Source of the DNA: Pseudoips prasinana
Taxonomy: Eukaryota; Arthropoda; Insecta; Lepidoptera; Nolidae
NCBI GenBank assembly: GCA_951640165.1
Contig: OX621265.1
Coordinates: forward strand, 22,023,001-22,087,000
Reading direction: 5' to 3'
DNA length: 64,000 nucleotides
This document shows, one piece after another, positions 43,390 through 54,669 of this stretch. The notes below the pieces were generated by a model. That model made no database searches, was not told where the DNA came from, and worked only from the letters and a program-made list of their open reading frames with translations. Every line of letters starts with the position of its first letter. Within the stretch, counting starts at the first letter, position 1. The position numbers were made by a program, and so were the translations under genes.

Positions 43390-43565
43390 TAACTAGCTGT
43401 GCCCCGCGGTGTTACTCGCGTTAAACTTTATAAATTTTCTATAATCCTCACGGAGCCCGAGACCTTTCCAACAAATGCAAAACCGTGGAAATCGGTTCGT
43501 GCGTTCTGGAGTTATAGCGTCAGGAAGGAAAACCCGACTTATTTTTATATAGTAGATATCTTTTA
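43390..43565. mobile_element. Dispersed repeat with AACTAGCTGTGCCCCGCGG end, copy 2
   Basis: Matches 6747-6925, including GGTTCGTGCGTTCTGGAGTT and AGGAAGGAAAACCCGACTTA, with one internal indel. Confidence 0.65.
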
Positions 43566-43882
43566 TATTATAATATCTTTGACTCCGCCACTCATGTTCA
43601 ACCAAAGAGAATATAACTAACGATTAATGGCAGACAGATCTAAGAGAATGTTATATTGTAATATCTTTGAAGAGAATATAACAAACAATGGAACAGATCA
43701 GGTATTTCCTGAACAAGTATGCGAAAAATATTGATTTATTGTATCGATCTGGCCCGGTGGCCAGAAGTAGAACTAACGAGGCCAGTTGGAAATGTCAATC
43801 GGCTGTTATTCCCTGACATTCCTGCCATTGATTGTTTGTTGCGCGTATTTATTTTTCTTTTTGTGGTTTTTAATTGTGAAAA

Positions 43883-44525
43883 ATGCCGAAAGCTTTAAAA
43901 AGTGATGCGAGGAACGTTATATTACAAGTATTGAATTATATGAATGAAGAAAAACACCTCCAGGCACCAATTATACCCTTCAATAAGTTGTATGAACGCG
44001 TAGCTGCTGCTACAGGTTAGTGTTGTCAGCTTCTGAAGAAATACGAAACTCCCCCTCGCACTTTAAATTTAGGTACATATTTTAAAATATTCATTATTTA
44101 TTTAATTTTTGCTGTTTCCATCGTAGGTGCCGGGGAGTTATTTGTAAGAAAACTTGTGAAAGAAAAAGAGAAAGCAGACGCAAAAATTTATAGCAGATCA
44201 GAATATTGGTAGATCGAATTCTAAAATGCCTACATTGATTGGAGAAGCTTTTGATAAAATAACAGTCAATGAATGGCAAAAGCGTTGCAATCATGTAAAA
44301 ATATTAAAAATGAGTATCGAAAAAGGGATGGATACTTAAACGAGCTTTTCATCAATCAATTAGGTAGTGAAAGTGAAAGCAGTGATTATGATAATGATGA
44401 TGATGAAATGACTTCTGAATTAAAAAAATCCGGTGACATAATAATACCTGGAGTATCCCCGTTAGAGGACACTCAGCATACATTTTGTGTAAATGATCAT
44501 AATTATTGTATAAAAATATAAAGAT
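43883..44525 (+). pseudogene. Tc1-like transposase gene reduced to its two ends
   Basis: 43883-44017 codes MPKALKSDARNVILQVLNYM and NKLYERVAAATG, the N-terminal helix-turn-helix arrangement of a DDE (Tc1/pogo-like) transposase family of insects. About 100 bp on, codons for VICKKTCERKRESRRK resume the helix. At 44270-44520 come the C-terminal blocks VNEWQKRCNHVK, EYRKRDGYLNELFINQLGSE and an acidic SESSDYDNDDDE, then GVSPLED. The catalytic core between is missing and two breaks shift the frame, so this is a non-autonomous or dead copy. Confidence 0.6.
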
Positions 44526-45109
44526 TTGTAATGACAGTATTTGTTTGCTTTTTAGTGAAGTAATATTTACGTTACAATGTGCATATTATTTTTACCCACT
44601 TTATTGCAAAAAATAGTTACTAGCAATACTAAATGCGATCACAGCGACGCTGCCAGCGGGTCAGATAAGTTTGTGGGACTGTATATTATCTCTCATCCTA
44701 GTTCTATGTATATGTATGTGTTTATAGATATTTATCTTTGTATTTTATAAGTATTTATGTATATTAGCATGTAGTGTATAGTAGAAACTACACACGCTAT
44801 ATTATATTTCTTCTCTCGCGGGTCTGCTGGGAGAAATTTCTTTCAACATAAGCAGTATCTTTGTACATATTATTTTCTTTTAGATTTTTTATTTGTATTC
44901 TTTTTTTGTGTGTACATTAATGATTAAAAGATTTGGCACTATACTTTAACATGATTTTTAAATACAGATTATAATGTTTTACATTGGCGAATGTAAACCT
45001 GCTTAGATCATAAACCTGCTACTGTTTCTTTTCTTTTTATTATTGTTCTCAAATCCTTACATTTGGTGTAAGGATTTTTAAATCGCATTTCAATTTATTT
45101 TACAGTACA

Positions 45110-45250
45110 TTGCTAGCCACTTTTCTCAATTGCTAATCTAGTCCATCCAACGGTTGTCTGGAAGAAATCGCTCTTATGCGATAAGACCGCCAATTGTACA
45201 TAAATTGAAACTATGTCTATACACCTAAGTTTCATTCTGTGATGTGCAAT
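45110..45250 (+). mobile_element. Retroelement 3' end (hairpin GCGATAAGACCGCC type)
   Basis: GGAAGAAATCGCTCTTATGC followed by GATAAGACCGCCAATTGTAC, with an imperfect stem, ending AATAAACTGTAAATAAAAAA; the same end is at 48126-48240. Confidence 0.6.
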
Positions 45251-45256
45251 AAACTG

Positions 45257-47075
45257 TAAATAAAAAATAAAATAAAAAAGGTTTTTATTCACGTAGACTT
45301 TTAAAAAAGCGCTTGTAAATAGTCAGAACATGTTTGTAGTAATATAGTTGTATTCATTAGATATTATTTCTAGTAACATAGATATTTAGGTACATCTTGT
45401 ATGAAAACATTTATAAAATTTATTTTATTACAGAAATGATATTTAGCTAGCTCGTATCAAGTTATTGTCAAGAGATTATGTTTAATTATCTAGTTTAAGT
45501 CTAATATTTTTACTACATTTTGTCAATGGTTCTGTCTATATTAAAGGTATTATTATTATGACGGACCTTGTGTTAATAACGACGGTCGCGTTTTTATGCT
45601 ACCACCGGATCCAATGCGCCCCAACTGAGAAGACCCAGCGAAACAAACTCAGTGGGTTCATCTACTACCGGTTTCAACACGACCCAGTTGAGACGGTCCG
45701 GCGAAACATACTCAAGCGGGCATGAACACGGGATTTGGTCCAATTAGAGTAATTATTTAGTAGGCAAACACAATATATGCTCGATCGGTTGTCTGAATGC
45801 TTATTATTTTAGATTATATTTAGGTATACAAAAGAAAAACTTCGAAACAATAACATTATTCATTTTGAGACAGAGTCAATAATTTTAAATTAAGTATATG
45901 ATAGCAATCATTTACAGATAGTTCACGTAACACAGCAGATCAGTCATGTCTATATGGCTACAAGATCTCCAGCGAGCAATGTGCAGGTAGGAAGTGAGAG
46001 CCAGACGTCTTTGTCATCGATGTACTCTTTAGTGGTGTAATAACCCCTAGCCATAAGTACACGTTTAATATGTGTTTTAAAACTTGTGTCAGGCAGATCA
46101 GTAATTTGAGTAGGAAGCTTGTTATAAAACCTAATACAATTTCCTAAAAATGATTTATTAGTTTTGCTTACTCTAAAGCCTGGCATGGCTAGTTTGTTTT
46201 TATTCCTAGTATTTATATTATGCAGTTCACTTTTCTTTTTATAATTATGAATATTTTTTCTAACAAACATTATATTCTGATATATATATTCCGATGGCAC
46301 AGTAAGTATATTTATTTCTTTAAACAAATTTCGCAAAGAATCGCGACTGCCTAAACCATAAATGGCTCTGACTGCTCTTTTCTGCAATACAAAAATAGTA
46401 CCTATGTCAGCCGCCGAACCCCACAGCAGAATGCCATACGACATAATGCTATGAAAGTACGCGAAATACACTAATCTAGCAGTTTGTTCATCTGACAATT
46501 GCCTTATTTTCCAGACAGCATAGGAAGCCGAACTTAATTTACCTGCTAACTTTTCAATCTGAGGACCCCATTGCAATTTTGAATCAAGTGTCAATCCTAA
46601 AAATACGGTCGATGGGACTAAATCTAATATTTTCGCATTAAGTGCAACTGTTGGTACAATTTGAGTCACATTCGGCAATGAGAACCTGATGCATTTAGTT
46701 TTCCCTGCATTTAACAAGAGATTATTTGCCGAAAACCATTCTGATATAAAGCTGAGTGTTTTATTATGCTCAATAAGATCTTTATCCTTTCTATTTACTT
46801 TAAATATGAGCGACGTATCATCAGCGAACAAAACTATCTCTGATACTTTCTCTACCAGATAAGGGAGATCATTTATATAAACTAGAAATAAAAATGGGCC
46901 CAATATAGACCCCTGGGGCACCCCCATTTTCACAGGATGACGTGCCGAAGTGACACCGCCTATCGAAACCGTCTGTTGTCGCCCCGATAATTAGGACATC
47001 ACAAGATCAAGAGATGTGCCAGATATTCCATAGTACTTCAGTTTAACAACGAGCGTACGATGATCAACGCAATCG
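45257..47075 (-). mobile_element. Family 1 CR1/Jockey-like element, 5'-truncated copy
   Basis: Covers the RT from just before GVPQGS to the 3' end with a TTTTATTTTA-type tail (plus strand 45257-45290). The 5' break is at about 47075, where similarity to 23600-23625 ends at CAACGCAATCG. It retains the segment deleted in the 22-25 kb copy. Confidence 0.9.
45950..46933 (-). CDS. Reverse transcriptase C-terminal half (family 1)
   Basis: 327 residues: GVPQGSILGPFLFL at 4-17, the catalytic FADDTSLIF near 40, LNAGKTKCIRFSLP near 75, STVFLGLTLDSKLQWGPQ near 108, YFHSIMSYGILLWG near 160 and the thumb/C-terminal NTRNKNKLAMPG near 245 to the normal stop. A TAT-to-TAA change just upstream (about 46993) stops the longer frame, so the shown start is the first Met after it. 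It cannot act alone. Confidence 0.85.
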   Translation of the reverse strand: MKMGVPQGSILGPFLFLVYINDLPYLVEKVSEIVLFADDTSLIFKVNRKDKDLIEHNKTLSFISEWFSANNLLLNAGKTKCIRFSLPNVTQIVPTVALNAKILDLVPSTVFLGLTLDSKLQWGPQIEKLAGKLSSASYAVWKIRQLSDEQTARLVYFAYFHSIMSYGILLWGSAADIGTIFVLQKRAVRAIYGLGSRDSLRNLFKEINILTVPSEYIYQNIMFVRKNIHNYKKKSELHNINTRNKNKLAMPGFRVSKTNKSFLGNCIRFYNKLPTQITDLPDTSFKTHIKRVLMARGYYTTKEYIDDKDVWLSLPTCTLLAGDLVAI

Positions 47076-47094
47076 TGTACCTATCTATCTAATG

Positions 47095-48040
47095 TTAGGG
47101 GGACGAGAATTCCACAACCTGATCGCAAATATAAGAGTAGGAGTAAAAATCAGCTTTATGTTGAGGGATTAGGAGAAGAGATTGACGATGGGACCTGCAG
47201 GGAGCATCGGAGCTGTATAAACTAGTGCGTGGTGGTAAGAGACAGTCGTAGGTTTGAGAGTTGGTAATTATGGTGTATTCACAGAACACTAGTCTAGGAT
47301 GAGGTTGAGATCGTGATAAGTGGTATGGTATAATAATAATAAATAAATAAATAATAAATACTTTATTGACAGAAAATAATTACAATTAATATGATTATCT
47401 GCGGCCTCCGCACTAAGCACTAATGGCTTGTGTCGCAGTGGCCAAAAATTATTAACAATTGAGTTTTAAGCAGTACTTATTTGAGTAATAATAAAAATAA
47501 GAAAAGGTATAAACATAAAGTAGGATAACACAATTCGAAATCATAACATGAACAAATTAATCAATTGCATGGAAAGTTATTAATTTTATACTGTAGTGAT
47601 TAGGTAAGTGAGTACAGATAGATTTGAATATGTTTGTGTATGCGAATGTGTGTACAGGTGAATATGTATGTTTGTGTGTGTGTGTGTGTAAGTTAACCAG
47701 CAGTTAAAATTATGTTTTCAGTTTCTCGATATGTTAGATTTATTAGCCATTGTTTTATCTTAATCTTTGCTATCCTGGTTGTTTAGCCTGGTATAATATA
47801 TGAATAGTAATGTGACTCGACGTAGTAGTCGACCGAGGTACATTGACTACTAATCAAATTACATTAATATAATAATTATGAAACCATGCGCTACGGTAAA
47901 ATGCTGTCGGTGCAAGTGTAACGCACTTGGCCCGTACAGGTGCAATGAAAATAGGAGAAACGCTCCCGTAGGTAGGTAGGGAATAAGGGATTGTGAAGGA
48001 TATTGAAAAGGAGACACAATATACGAGTATTTCTGCGAAG
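47095..48040. other. Retroelement-like 3' region and gene-poor stretch
   Basis: 47095-47340 could code, on the minus strand, an RT C-terminus (FYSYSYICDQVVEFSSP). 47345-47480 looks like a 3' UTR in reverse (AAATACTTTATTGACAG). (GT)n lies near 47670. Nothing else supported. Confidence 0.35.
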
Positions 48041-48045
48041 CGGGA

Positions 48046-48460
48046 CGACGGTCACTGTAGCCTAGTTGACGGTCACTGTAGCCTAGTTGGTAGTGCTCCT
48101 GCCTACGAAGCAGGCGGCGAAGGTTGTATGGAAGAAATCGCTTAATGCGATAAGACCGCCCATTGTACTAAATTATATTATAATTTTTTGTCCTACTTAT
48201 TTATCCTGCTTGTGTGTACAATAAAGAGTATTCTATTCTATTCTATTCTGGTGGTCCTGGGTTCGAATCTCGGTAAGTGCAAATATTTGTGTGATGAGCA
48301 CGAATATTTGTTTCTGAGTCATGGATGTTTTCTATGTATATAAGTATTTATCTATCTATATAAGTATGTATATCGTCGCCTGGTACCCATAGTACAAGCT
48401 TTGCTTAGTTTGGGGCTAGGATGATCTGTGTGACATTGTCCCCAGATATTATTATTATTA
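48046..48460 (+). mobile_element. SINE family S1, copy with nested insertion
   Basis: GACGGTCACTGTAGCCTAGTTG occurs twice in tandem at the start (about 22-bp duplication). The SINE then breaks near 48112 and resumes at 48249 with GGTGGTCCTGGGTTCG. The body and tail match 15282-15033 read in reverse. Confidence 0.8.
48113..48248 (+). mobile_element. Short retroelement 3' end nested in the SINE
   Basis: GGAAGAAATCGCTTAATGCG, ATAAGACCGCCCATTGTACT, then AATAAAGAG and (TATTC)n; same terminus as 45110-45250. Flanks resemble GGCGG/GGTGG, a possible short duplication. Confidence 0.65.
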
Positions 48461-48472
48461 TTAAGCCTTACG

Positions 48473-48970
48473 GGAAGCTACTTGAGATCCTTGTGAAAAT
48501 TGGAGACTATATCATATTTCGTAAGACGGAATATAAAACGAATGCAGAGATTTTGCAAGCGTTCAAGTTTATTTAGCAGCTCCTCAGTGACATCCAGATA
48601 TCAGCAATTAGTGTAGACCAAAATGGGTTGTACAAGAGTTTGAGCGAGATATTTTCGTTTTCAAAGGCAAAGTTTTGGAGATATTTTAGTGAGTGAAAAG
48701 TAGAATGAATCGTCCTACTGACTTCTGAGACATGTGCCCTCCAAGAAAGATTATAGTCAAAAGTAACACCCACATTTTTCGCGGTTTCGGTGTATGCTAT
48801 TGCAAAACCATCTAATTGAAGTGCAAGAATGGACACGATGTCGAGATATCTTAACATATGCCTGCTTCCAATAATCATGGGCTGGGATTAATTGGGGTTA
48901 ATTAATAGACCATACGACTTATAATTATTTACTAAGCCCATCATAATATGTTCTGATCTTTGGATATTAT
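48473..48970 (-). pseudogene. Reverse-transcriptase fragment after the active site
   Basis: The 101-residue minus-strand frame has AKNVGVTFDYNLSWRAHV and SLKYLQNFAF, the block following the RT active site in Jockey/R1-like elements. No catalytic Asp pair. Confidence 0.65.
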
Positions 48971-48974
48971 TATT

Positions 48975-50000
48975 ATTATTTGTTTATACACTAGTGTGAC
49001 ATTATTTTTGTGACACGAAATACTCAAGTGTGACATTGTATTAAAGCAGGTGTTAGAGGTTTATCCCAAATGGAGGTAAATAACAATCCAGGCAGCAAAT
49101 ATTCTATAGGGAAAAGGGAGGTTAATACGTAAAGCTTTTTTTATTAAGAAAATATTCAATAATTACCAATAAAATACATTCCTTTTTTTATGTTCCCACC
49201 AAAAACATAAATATAAAAAAGGAGAGCCAAGTTCAATACAAAAATTATGCTTGGATGTGAGCTTCGCTGCAATAATAATGGAGATGTGAATGAGAGCCAA
49301 GTTCTATGCAAAATCCAAATATGTATTTATAGGAAAAAATTACATTATGAACAAGTATTAAACTCTATTTCTTTGCTTTATTGGATACCTATAACAATTG
49401 CTGATATTTAAAAAAAATGTGAGATCTTAAAGTAGGTTTGATTTGATTTGGACAGTTTCAAACAAAGACACCCATCAATTTCCTTCAATAACCGCCAGAG
49501 GAAGCACAGTGCCTTTGTCCTTATTAGTGAATTTTTCTACTCTTGGCGCGATAAGGTATCGTTGGTCAGTTGCGCCAACGGCGGAGATTGAGACAGTCGT
49601 TATTTGGAGCGTTAACGCCGTATAGGTAAATATGTCCTTAAAAGCTTTTTTTCCTGGAACGACAATGCCGCATCACACCATAGTTATGCCTTGTTTGTGA
49701 TTACGTTATTGAAGGGACAAAGTCGTTCGGACAGTTATGACTGTGTCTGTGCAATATTTGTTTATTAATATTTATGTAATTGGAAGGACAGAGTGTTTCG
49801 AAAACTAATGTCTTTGTCTGTACAATATTTGTATAACTATTTAGTTTTAAAGTAATATACGTCTTTGTCATGTCATATTTTGTTGTTATTTTAACAACAA
49901 AATAACGCACAAGTTTCTCATTAGGGGACCCACAATAAAGCTGATGCTGTCCTTTCTGTCAGAACAAAGCCTTAAGCGAGCTAAAAAAGCTGGGCCGATA
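48975..50000. other. Stretch without recognised gene
   Basis: 49680-49920 has repeated GTCTGTGCAATATTTGT/GTCTGTACAATATTTGT blocks and an ACAACAAAATA/TATTTTGTTGT inverted repeat, suggesting an unclassified transposon. 49440-49625 encodes 60 residues without known motif. Confidence 0.35.
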
Positions 50001-50011
50001 TACTACTCTGT

Positions 50012-50749
50012 CAAGAAAGTACCGGGAAAAGATCAATAATATACAAAATGTTTGTTATTCATCCAAATTTATTTTATCACCTTTAAAGTATGCTCCTTCA
50101 GAAACGATACACTTACGCCAACGAATAATCCATTCATCAAAACATTTTTTAAACGCTGCTTTCGGAATTGAGTTCAGTTCTTGCCGCGAATTCTCCTTTA
50201 TGTCTTCTACCGATTGAAAACGGGACCACGAAATGGTACTTTGAGTTTAGGAAAAAGAAAGCAGTCAGCTGGAGCCATATCTGGTGAATATGGTGGTTGC
50301 TGAATGGTATTTGTTGAGTGTTTGGTCAAAAATTCGTTCACAATGATGGCCTTGTGCGAAGGCCCATTATCGTGGTGCAAAATCCAAGAATTTACTTTCC
50401 ACAAATCTGGCCTTTTTCGTCGAATTTGCTCTCTTAAACGCCGCATAACGCTCAAATAATATTCTTTATTTACCGTTCGACCTTCCGGTAAGAATTCAGA
50501 GTGCACAACACCGCGATAGTCAAAGAAAACAGTCAACATGACTTTGACTTTTGATCGACTTTAGCGTGGTTTTTTCGGTTTCGGTTAAGTTGGAAGGCGC
50601 CACTCCGAAGCTTGTTGACTAGTTTGCATGTCAAACTCGTAAACCCACGTCTCGTCACCAGTAACAATGCGTTTCATGAATGTTGGGTCGGAATTGACTC
50701 GTTCTACCATGTCATCAGCGACTTTCATGCGATTAAGTTTTTGGAGAAA
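50012..50749 (-). pseudogene. Mariner transposase, C-terminal half
   Basis: On the minus strand the frame runs FLQKLNRMKVADDM, TGDETWVYEF (first catalytic Asp), then after two in-frame stops VFFDYRGVVHSEFLPEG, SWILHHDNGPSH (second Asp) and YSPDMAPADCFLFPK (third Asp, DD34D type). The element end is near 50012 (TCAAGAAAGTACCGGG). All three acidic positions survive, but the stops show it is dead. Its N-terminal half lies 2.15 kb away. Confidence 0.85.
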
Positions 50750-51689
50750 ATGAGGGTGACCAACACATGCGAATATTGCACTAAAAGCTACTTAACAATA
50801 AAGATTAAATTACGTAGTTACATTAGATTAGTATTTATTTCACGTAAATCAATGCAGTATTACGGAAGTCATGACTGTGAGAAGTTTTGAGCACTTTTAA
50901 ATTTCCAAGATATCGCGCGCTCTACGCGTGACGTCAGCTATCGGCTCGGTGCCGGTCACTCCGTGCGCTTGTGCCCCGCGCTATATGAAATATTGAAGTG
51001 AAGACGCGCGCGCTGTACTTGTATCATAGCTTTATTTATTAATTTGTTATTTTTGTATTACACCAACCTGTTAATAAATACCTTGTGAGTTACATTATAT
51101 CTGCACCCTGGAAGAGAGTTACATGGGAGGAAGATTTCCTTACACGACTGACAAACTTTGATTGGCTTTAGCATGCAGCGTCAAGAATCCAAAGTTTCTT
51201 AATCTACCAATAATGTTCTCGACTTAGTTACTTACTTATTTTTTTGTTTTCAGTACCTTTTTTATTAAATCTAATAAAGAACTAAATAAACTAATATAAA
51301 ATAAAAATATAAGTAGGTATATTTTTATATTTATATATAATTCCAAATTTTAATGCCTTTATAGACGACCAAAATAAGACCAAACGGCAGAGGATAAACT
51401 TACTCAGTGTAAATCTTCAAAAGTGTTAACGATATGTCTAGTATTTAGGATAAAATGAGGGCCGGTACTATTATATTTCTAGCAAAATGTTTGTAAAATT
51501 TTGTACACCATCTCCAAGTATACTTACGGACGCAGGTAAGTACTATACTCAGCGGCACCCTAACAGCTGTAGATTAATACGACTGTCATTCTTAACGGTT
51601 TTTGAAGTTATACTTCGTTTGGCGCGATGGAGAAAAATGATGAGAGTGAATTCAGTCCAGACTCTGAGCAACTATTTACGGGTTCCACA

Positions 51690-51765
51690 AATAGTTGTCC
51701 GGTGCGGGAATCAAACCTCGGACACACAGCGGCGGTTGTCTTAGCCGCTGCGCCACACTTGCAGT
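51690..51765 (-). mobile_element. tRNA-like SINE head
   Basis: On the minus strand GTGGCGCAGCGGCTAAGACA (A box) and GAGGTTTGATTCCCGCACC (B box); the acceptor stem is not conserved. Confidence 0.5.
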
Positions 51766-51920
51766 CAATTTTACTTCACTTATATTCAACATACCTATTT
51801 TTGCTTATTAAGTATTAGTGGTTAAAGTCAAAGGTAGATAATAATAACGAAAAATTGTATAAGCAGGTAAAATATTTCGTGGTTATTATATATTTTTTCC
51901 AAATATCCCATGTTTAATCT

Positions 51921-52150
51921 AGGTCAGTATTAGGTTCTCCCGGGGTACGTGTCCCGATCATCTGGGACATGGCGCAAAAGGAGGGTACCGGAGCAGCATA
52001 CCCGCGTTCCCGGGACTCCCCCATCAGGCGCCAAGAGAAGTCCACGGCAGCTAAGTTTAGTCGGTGCAAGTCCGACATACCCACCCGCAGACACTTTTTG
52101 CGGGTGGCATGCGAAGGCATTCACCCTGCCTTAAAGGTCAGTATTAGGTT
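51921..52150. mobile_element. 198-bp GC-rich insert with 16-bp target duplication
   Basis: AGGTCAGTATTAGGTT at 51921-51936 is repeated exactly at 52135-52150. The insert (51937-52134) is GC-rich and open in several frames on both strands. The long exact duplication suggests target-primed retrotransposition, but no poly(A) is present. Identity unknown. Confidence 0.6.
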
Positions 52151-52900
52151 AGGTAACATTCACCTATTCTCATTAAAAAAATACGACATGGTTGGTTTAT
52201 ATATTTATTATATCATCCTGATGTCAAGGTTCCTGATAGATAATAACAAAATGTCTCTTATTTAGAAGAATCAATAAACTATTTGTTATAAGATTAATTT
52301 GTAAAATCCTTAAATGACAAAGGTAGGTAAACTTAAAAGTTTATCTACCTTTGTCAGAAGTTAATTATAAAATGCACCAATAGATAACGTAGTGATTTAT
52401 GAGAAAAGTATAAATAGAATAGCTATTGACATCAAAATAATATTCATAACAAAATGCAATAGTTTTCAGTCCTATTGAATCCTGTCTGCGTATTGCGGTC
52501 ATCCATTTCTTCCTTATCAGAGGATTTTTAGGTATACTAAAAACACTTTTTGAGTGTGTTAACATTTGAATTAAAACTCTTGGGCACTGCACAGCATTTT
52601 CTTATAATATTCTCGTAATAAAATCGCAAGTGCGAGCCACCAGCAGCGGTGATTAAATGAATAGTACCTAGATTTGTACTCGCAAAGCGGCCGGCGCGGC
52701 GCGCTGCGTGAGGGGCTACGTGACGTCACAGCGCGATCAAACGCCGCTTGCGGTTTGAAATAATATCGCTCGAAAATGCGTACTTTGATTGCTATTATCT
52801 CAGCTGTCTTTGGGAATATAAAAAAAGTAAAAATGCAGATGTTCTTGTATTTTCTTCTAGATTACTTTCGCATACCCAGAATAAAACATTGGCCAGGCTC

Positions 52901-53256
52901 ATTCAGTTCTTTTGCGACTAGCCGAGCGGCAGAATATTTCATACCCAAATGATTAGTTATGTTGGTACGAATCGACTCGTGAGATACAGAAAATTCGGCG
53001 GCTATCTCTCTCAGAGTTGAATGAGGATTTTCAGTCACTATTTCCTTCACTTTTGCGATGTTAACTTCAGTTGCAGACGTTGATGGCCTACCACATCTCG
53101 ACCGCTTTTGAACGCTTTGAACCACTCATAAGCACGAGTTTTTGATAAAGTCGATTCACCGTAAGCCTTCTGGAACATTTTTAGTGACTCCGAACACGAA
53201 ATTCCATTAGCGATGCAAAATGTAAGACAAACTCTTTGTTCGATATTTTTGTCCAT
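52901..53256 (-). pseudogene. Mariner transposase, N-terminal half
   Basis: ATG at 53256, then EQRVCLTFCIANGISC, ESTLSKTRAYEWFKAFKSGR, and in the next frame GRPSTSATEVNIAKVKEIV and REIAAEFSVSHESIRT: the two helix-turn-helix DNA-binding parts of a mariner transposase. A frameshift separates them near 53095. It is continuous in the protein with 50749 downward. Confidence 0.85.
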
Positions 53257-53774
53257 TATGAAATTCGCAATACACACTATATCGTCCCCGTAGTTGGAAA
53301 ATTAAATAACTCCGATTTTGGCGAAATTGACTTTATCCTATTTTCAAAACACCTAAAGCCTGCCGCATATTTGAGCCTTACAGGAGTTTTCATATCTTAT
53401 TCCGTTCCAAAGATATAGCCATTTTTGTCAGACAGGTCATGACAGATGGAATAATAAATATCTTCAGACAAACACATTTTTTTTAAAGGAAAACTAATTA
53501 ACTCAGTAAATAAATCAATAACTGTGGTCAATGACAAGATGAATGTCAAATAAATTAAATAACTTGAGTTGTTGAATTTTCCCTCAACTTATAAATTCTA
53601 TCACAAAACTAACTTAGTTCTAGGAAAACTAAATAACTCTATTTATTTAATTCTGCGATTCAGAATTCTGATATAACGTACCTAATTTATAAATACTTGA
53701 TGTTATTTATTTCTTCTACAACTAGATAATGATTAATTATAAGATGATAGGCAAATAAAATTAAATAAATTAAG

Positions 53775-54044
53775 TTGTCATCAAAGGTAATCAGAGGGTC
53801 AAGTCTCATTTCGGGTATCGATCCAATGCCGCCTTTTACAAATGTAGAACCTTTTTCTGATTCTGGATCTACATGGAATCCGGGCACAAAAGAAGAAAAT
53901 AAAATAAAAAGGAAACTTAGTTCTTTAATAGACATCAATATTTCACTGGCTAAGAAGAAAAAAAGAGTTAAGAGATTTGAACGAATAAACCCGATTTTGT
54001 CGAGAGATTCTAAAGATGAAACAAGTAATATTATAACAACTTGA
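53775..54044 (+). CDS. Hypothetical 89-residue frame
   Basis: Opens with an ATG and ends at TGA 54042-54044. It contains a strongly basic KKKKRVKRF stretch and a Ser/Gly-rich N-terminus. No family recognised. It lies directly before an RTE endonuclease fragment and could be part of that element or chance. Confidence 0.2.
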   Translation: MSSKVIRGSSLISGIDPMPPFTNVEPFSDSGSTWNPGTKEENKIKRKLSSLIDINISLAKKKKRVKRFERINPILSRDSKDETSNIITT

Positions 54045-54224
54045 GCTTTTATTGAAATCCCTATTGGCCAATTAGTCTCACCCTGATAGAAGAATTATGG
54101 AACACAATATCACAATCGCTGGGATAACAGATTCAGGAATAGAAACAGGAAATAAGGAAAAAGAAACCGGGGTGCTAAAAATCCCCGGCAGACGCCGTGT
54201 TACCAAAACCGCCAACGTCTGGCC

Positions 54225-54545
54225 CTGGCAACATATAACACTCACACACAGTGGACCGACGAGAATATCATTGAACTGGAGAAGGAACTGAGCAGGTTAC
54301 ATTGGGATATCATAGGTTTGTCTGAAGTCCAAAGAGAGTTTTTAGGAATATCGTGTCCTCCCCACGATAATCCTAAAATCCAGGAACCTGCTACATTTCC
54401 GCGAGGGCGACCAACTGTTCCAAGGTGATGTCGGGTTCATAGTTCAAAAGTCCCTCGTCCACAAGGAACGTAGTGAAACTCGAGAGTGTGTCGACTAGGG
54501 CGGCATACCTTATAACGTATTCGTTGTGACATGAATAAACGTCAG
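54225..54545 (+). pseudogene. RTE-type endonuclease N-terminal fragment
   Basis: TQWTDENIIELEKELSRLHW and DIIGLSEVQRE match the start of RTE-like endonucleases (strand plus LSEVRR, with the catalytic Glu). About 45 bp later HFREGDQLFQGDVGFIVQKS and later residues continue the same domain in another frame with a stop. Confidence 0.7.
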
Positions 54546-54669
54546 TGCGATAATGTCCGCCGTTTTATTTGTATTCCAAATACATAATACTGACCTAACC
54601 AATACTAAATAACAATTAGAGAGCGCGTTAAGAAAATATCAAATGGATTGTATAAATTGGAGTCTGAGA

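Larger units (their letters stand above)
50750..52900. mobile_element. 2.15-kb insertion that splits the mariner
   Basis: Mariner codons stop at ...KELN (52901) and resume at FLQKLN (50749), adjacent in the family, so everything between was inserted. Both ends carry GC-rich blocks with TGACGTCA-like sites (50930 and 52725) and ATATCGC(G/T) motifs in opposite orientation, which suggests long imperfect terminal inverted repeats. No transposase frame was found. Class unknown. Confidence 0.5.

Noticed and set aside
53687..53938. 83-residue minus-strand frame with a hydrophobic start
   Set aside because: It is antisense to the 53775-54044 frame, with no known motif; the signal-peptide-like start seems chance.
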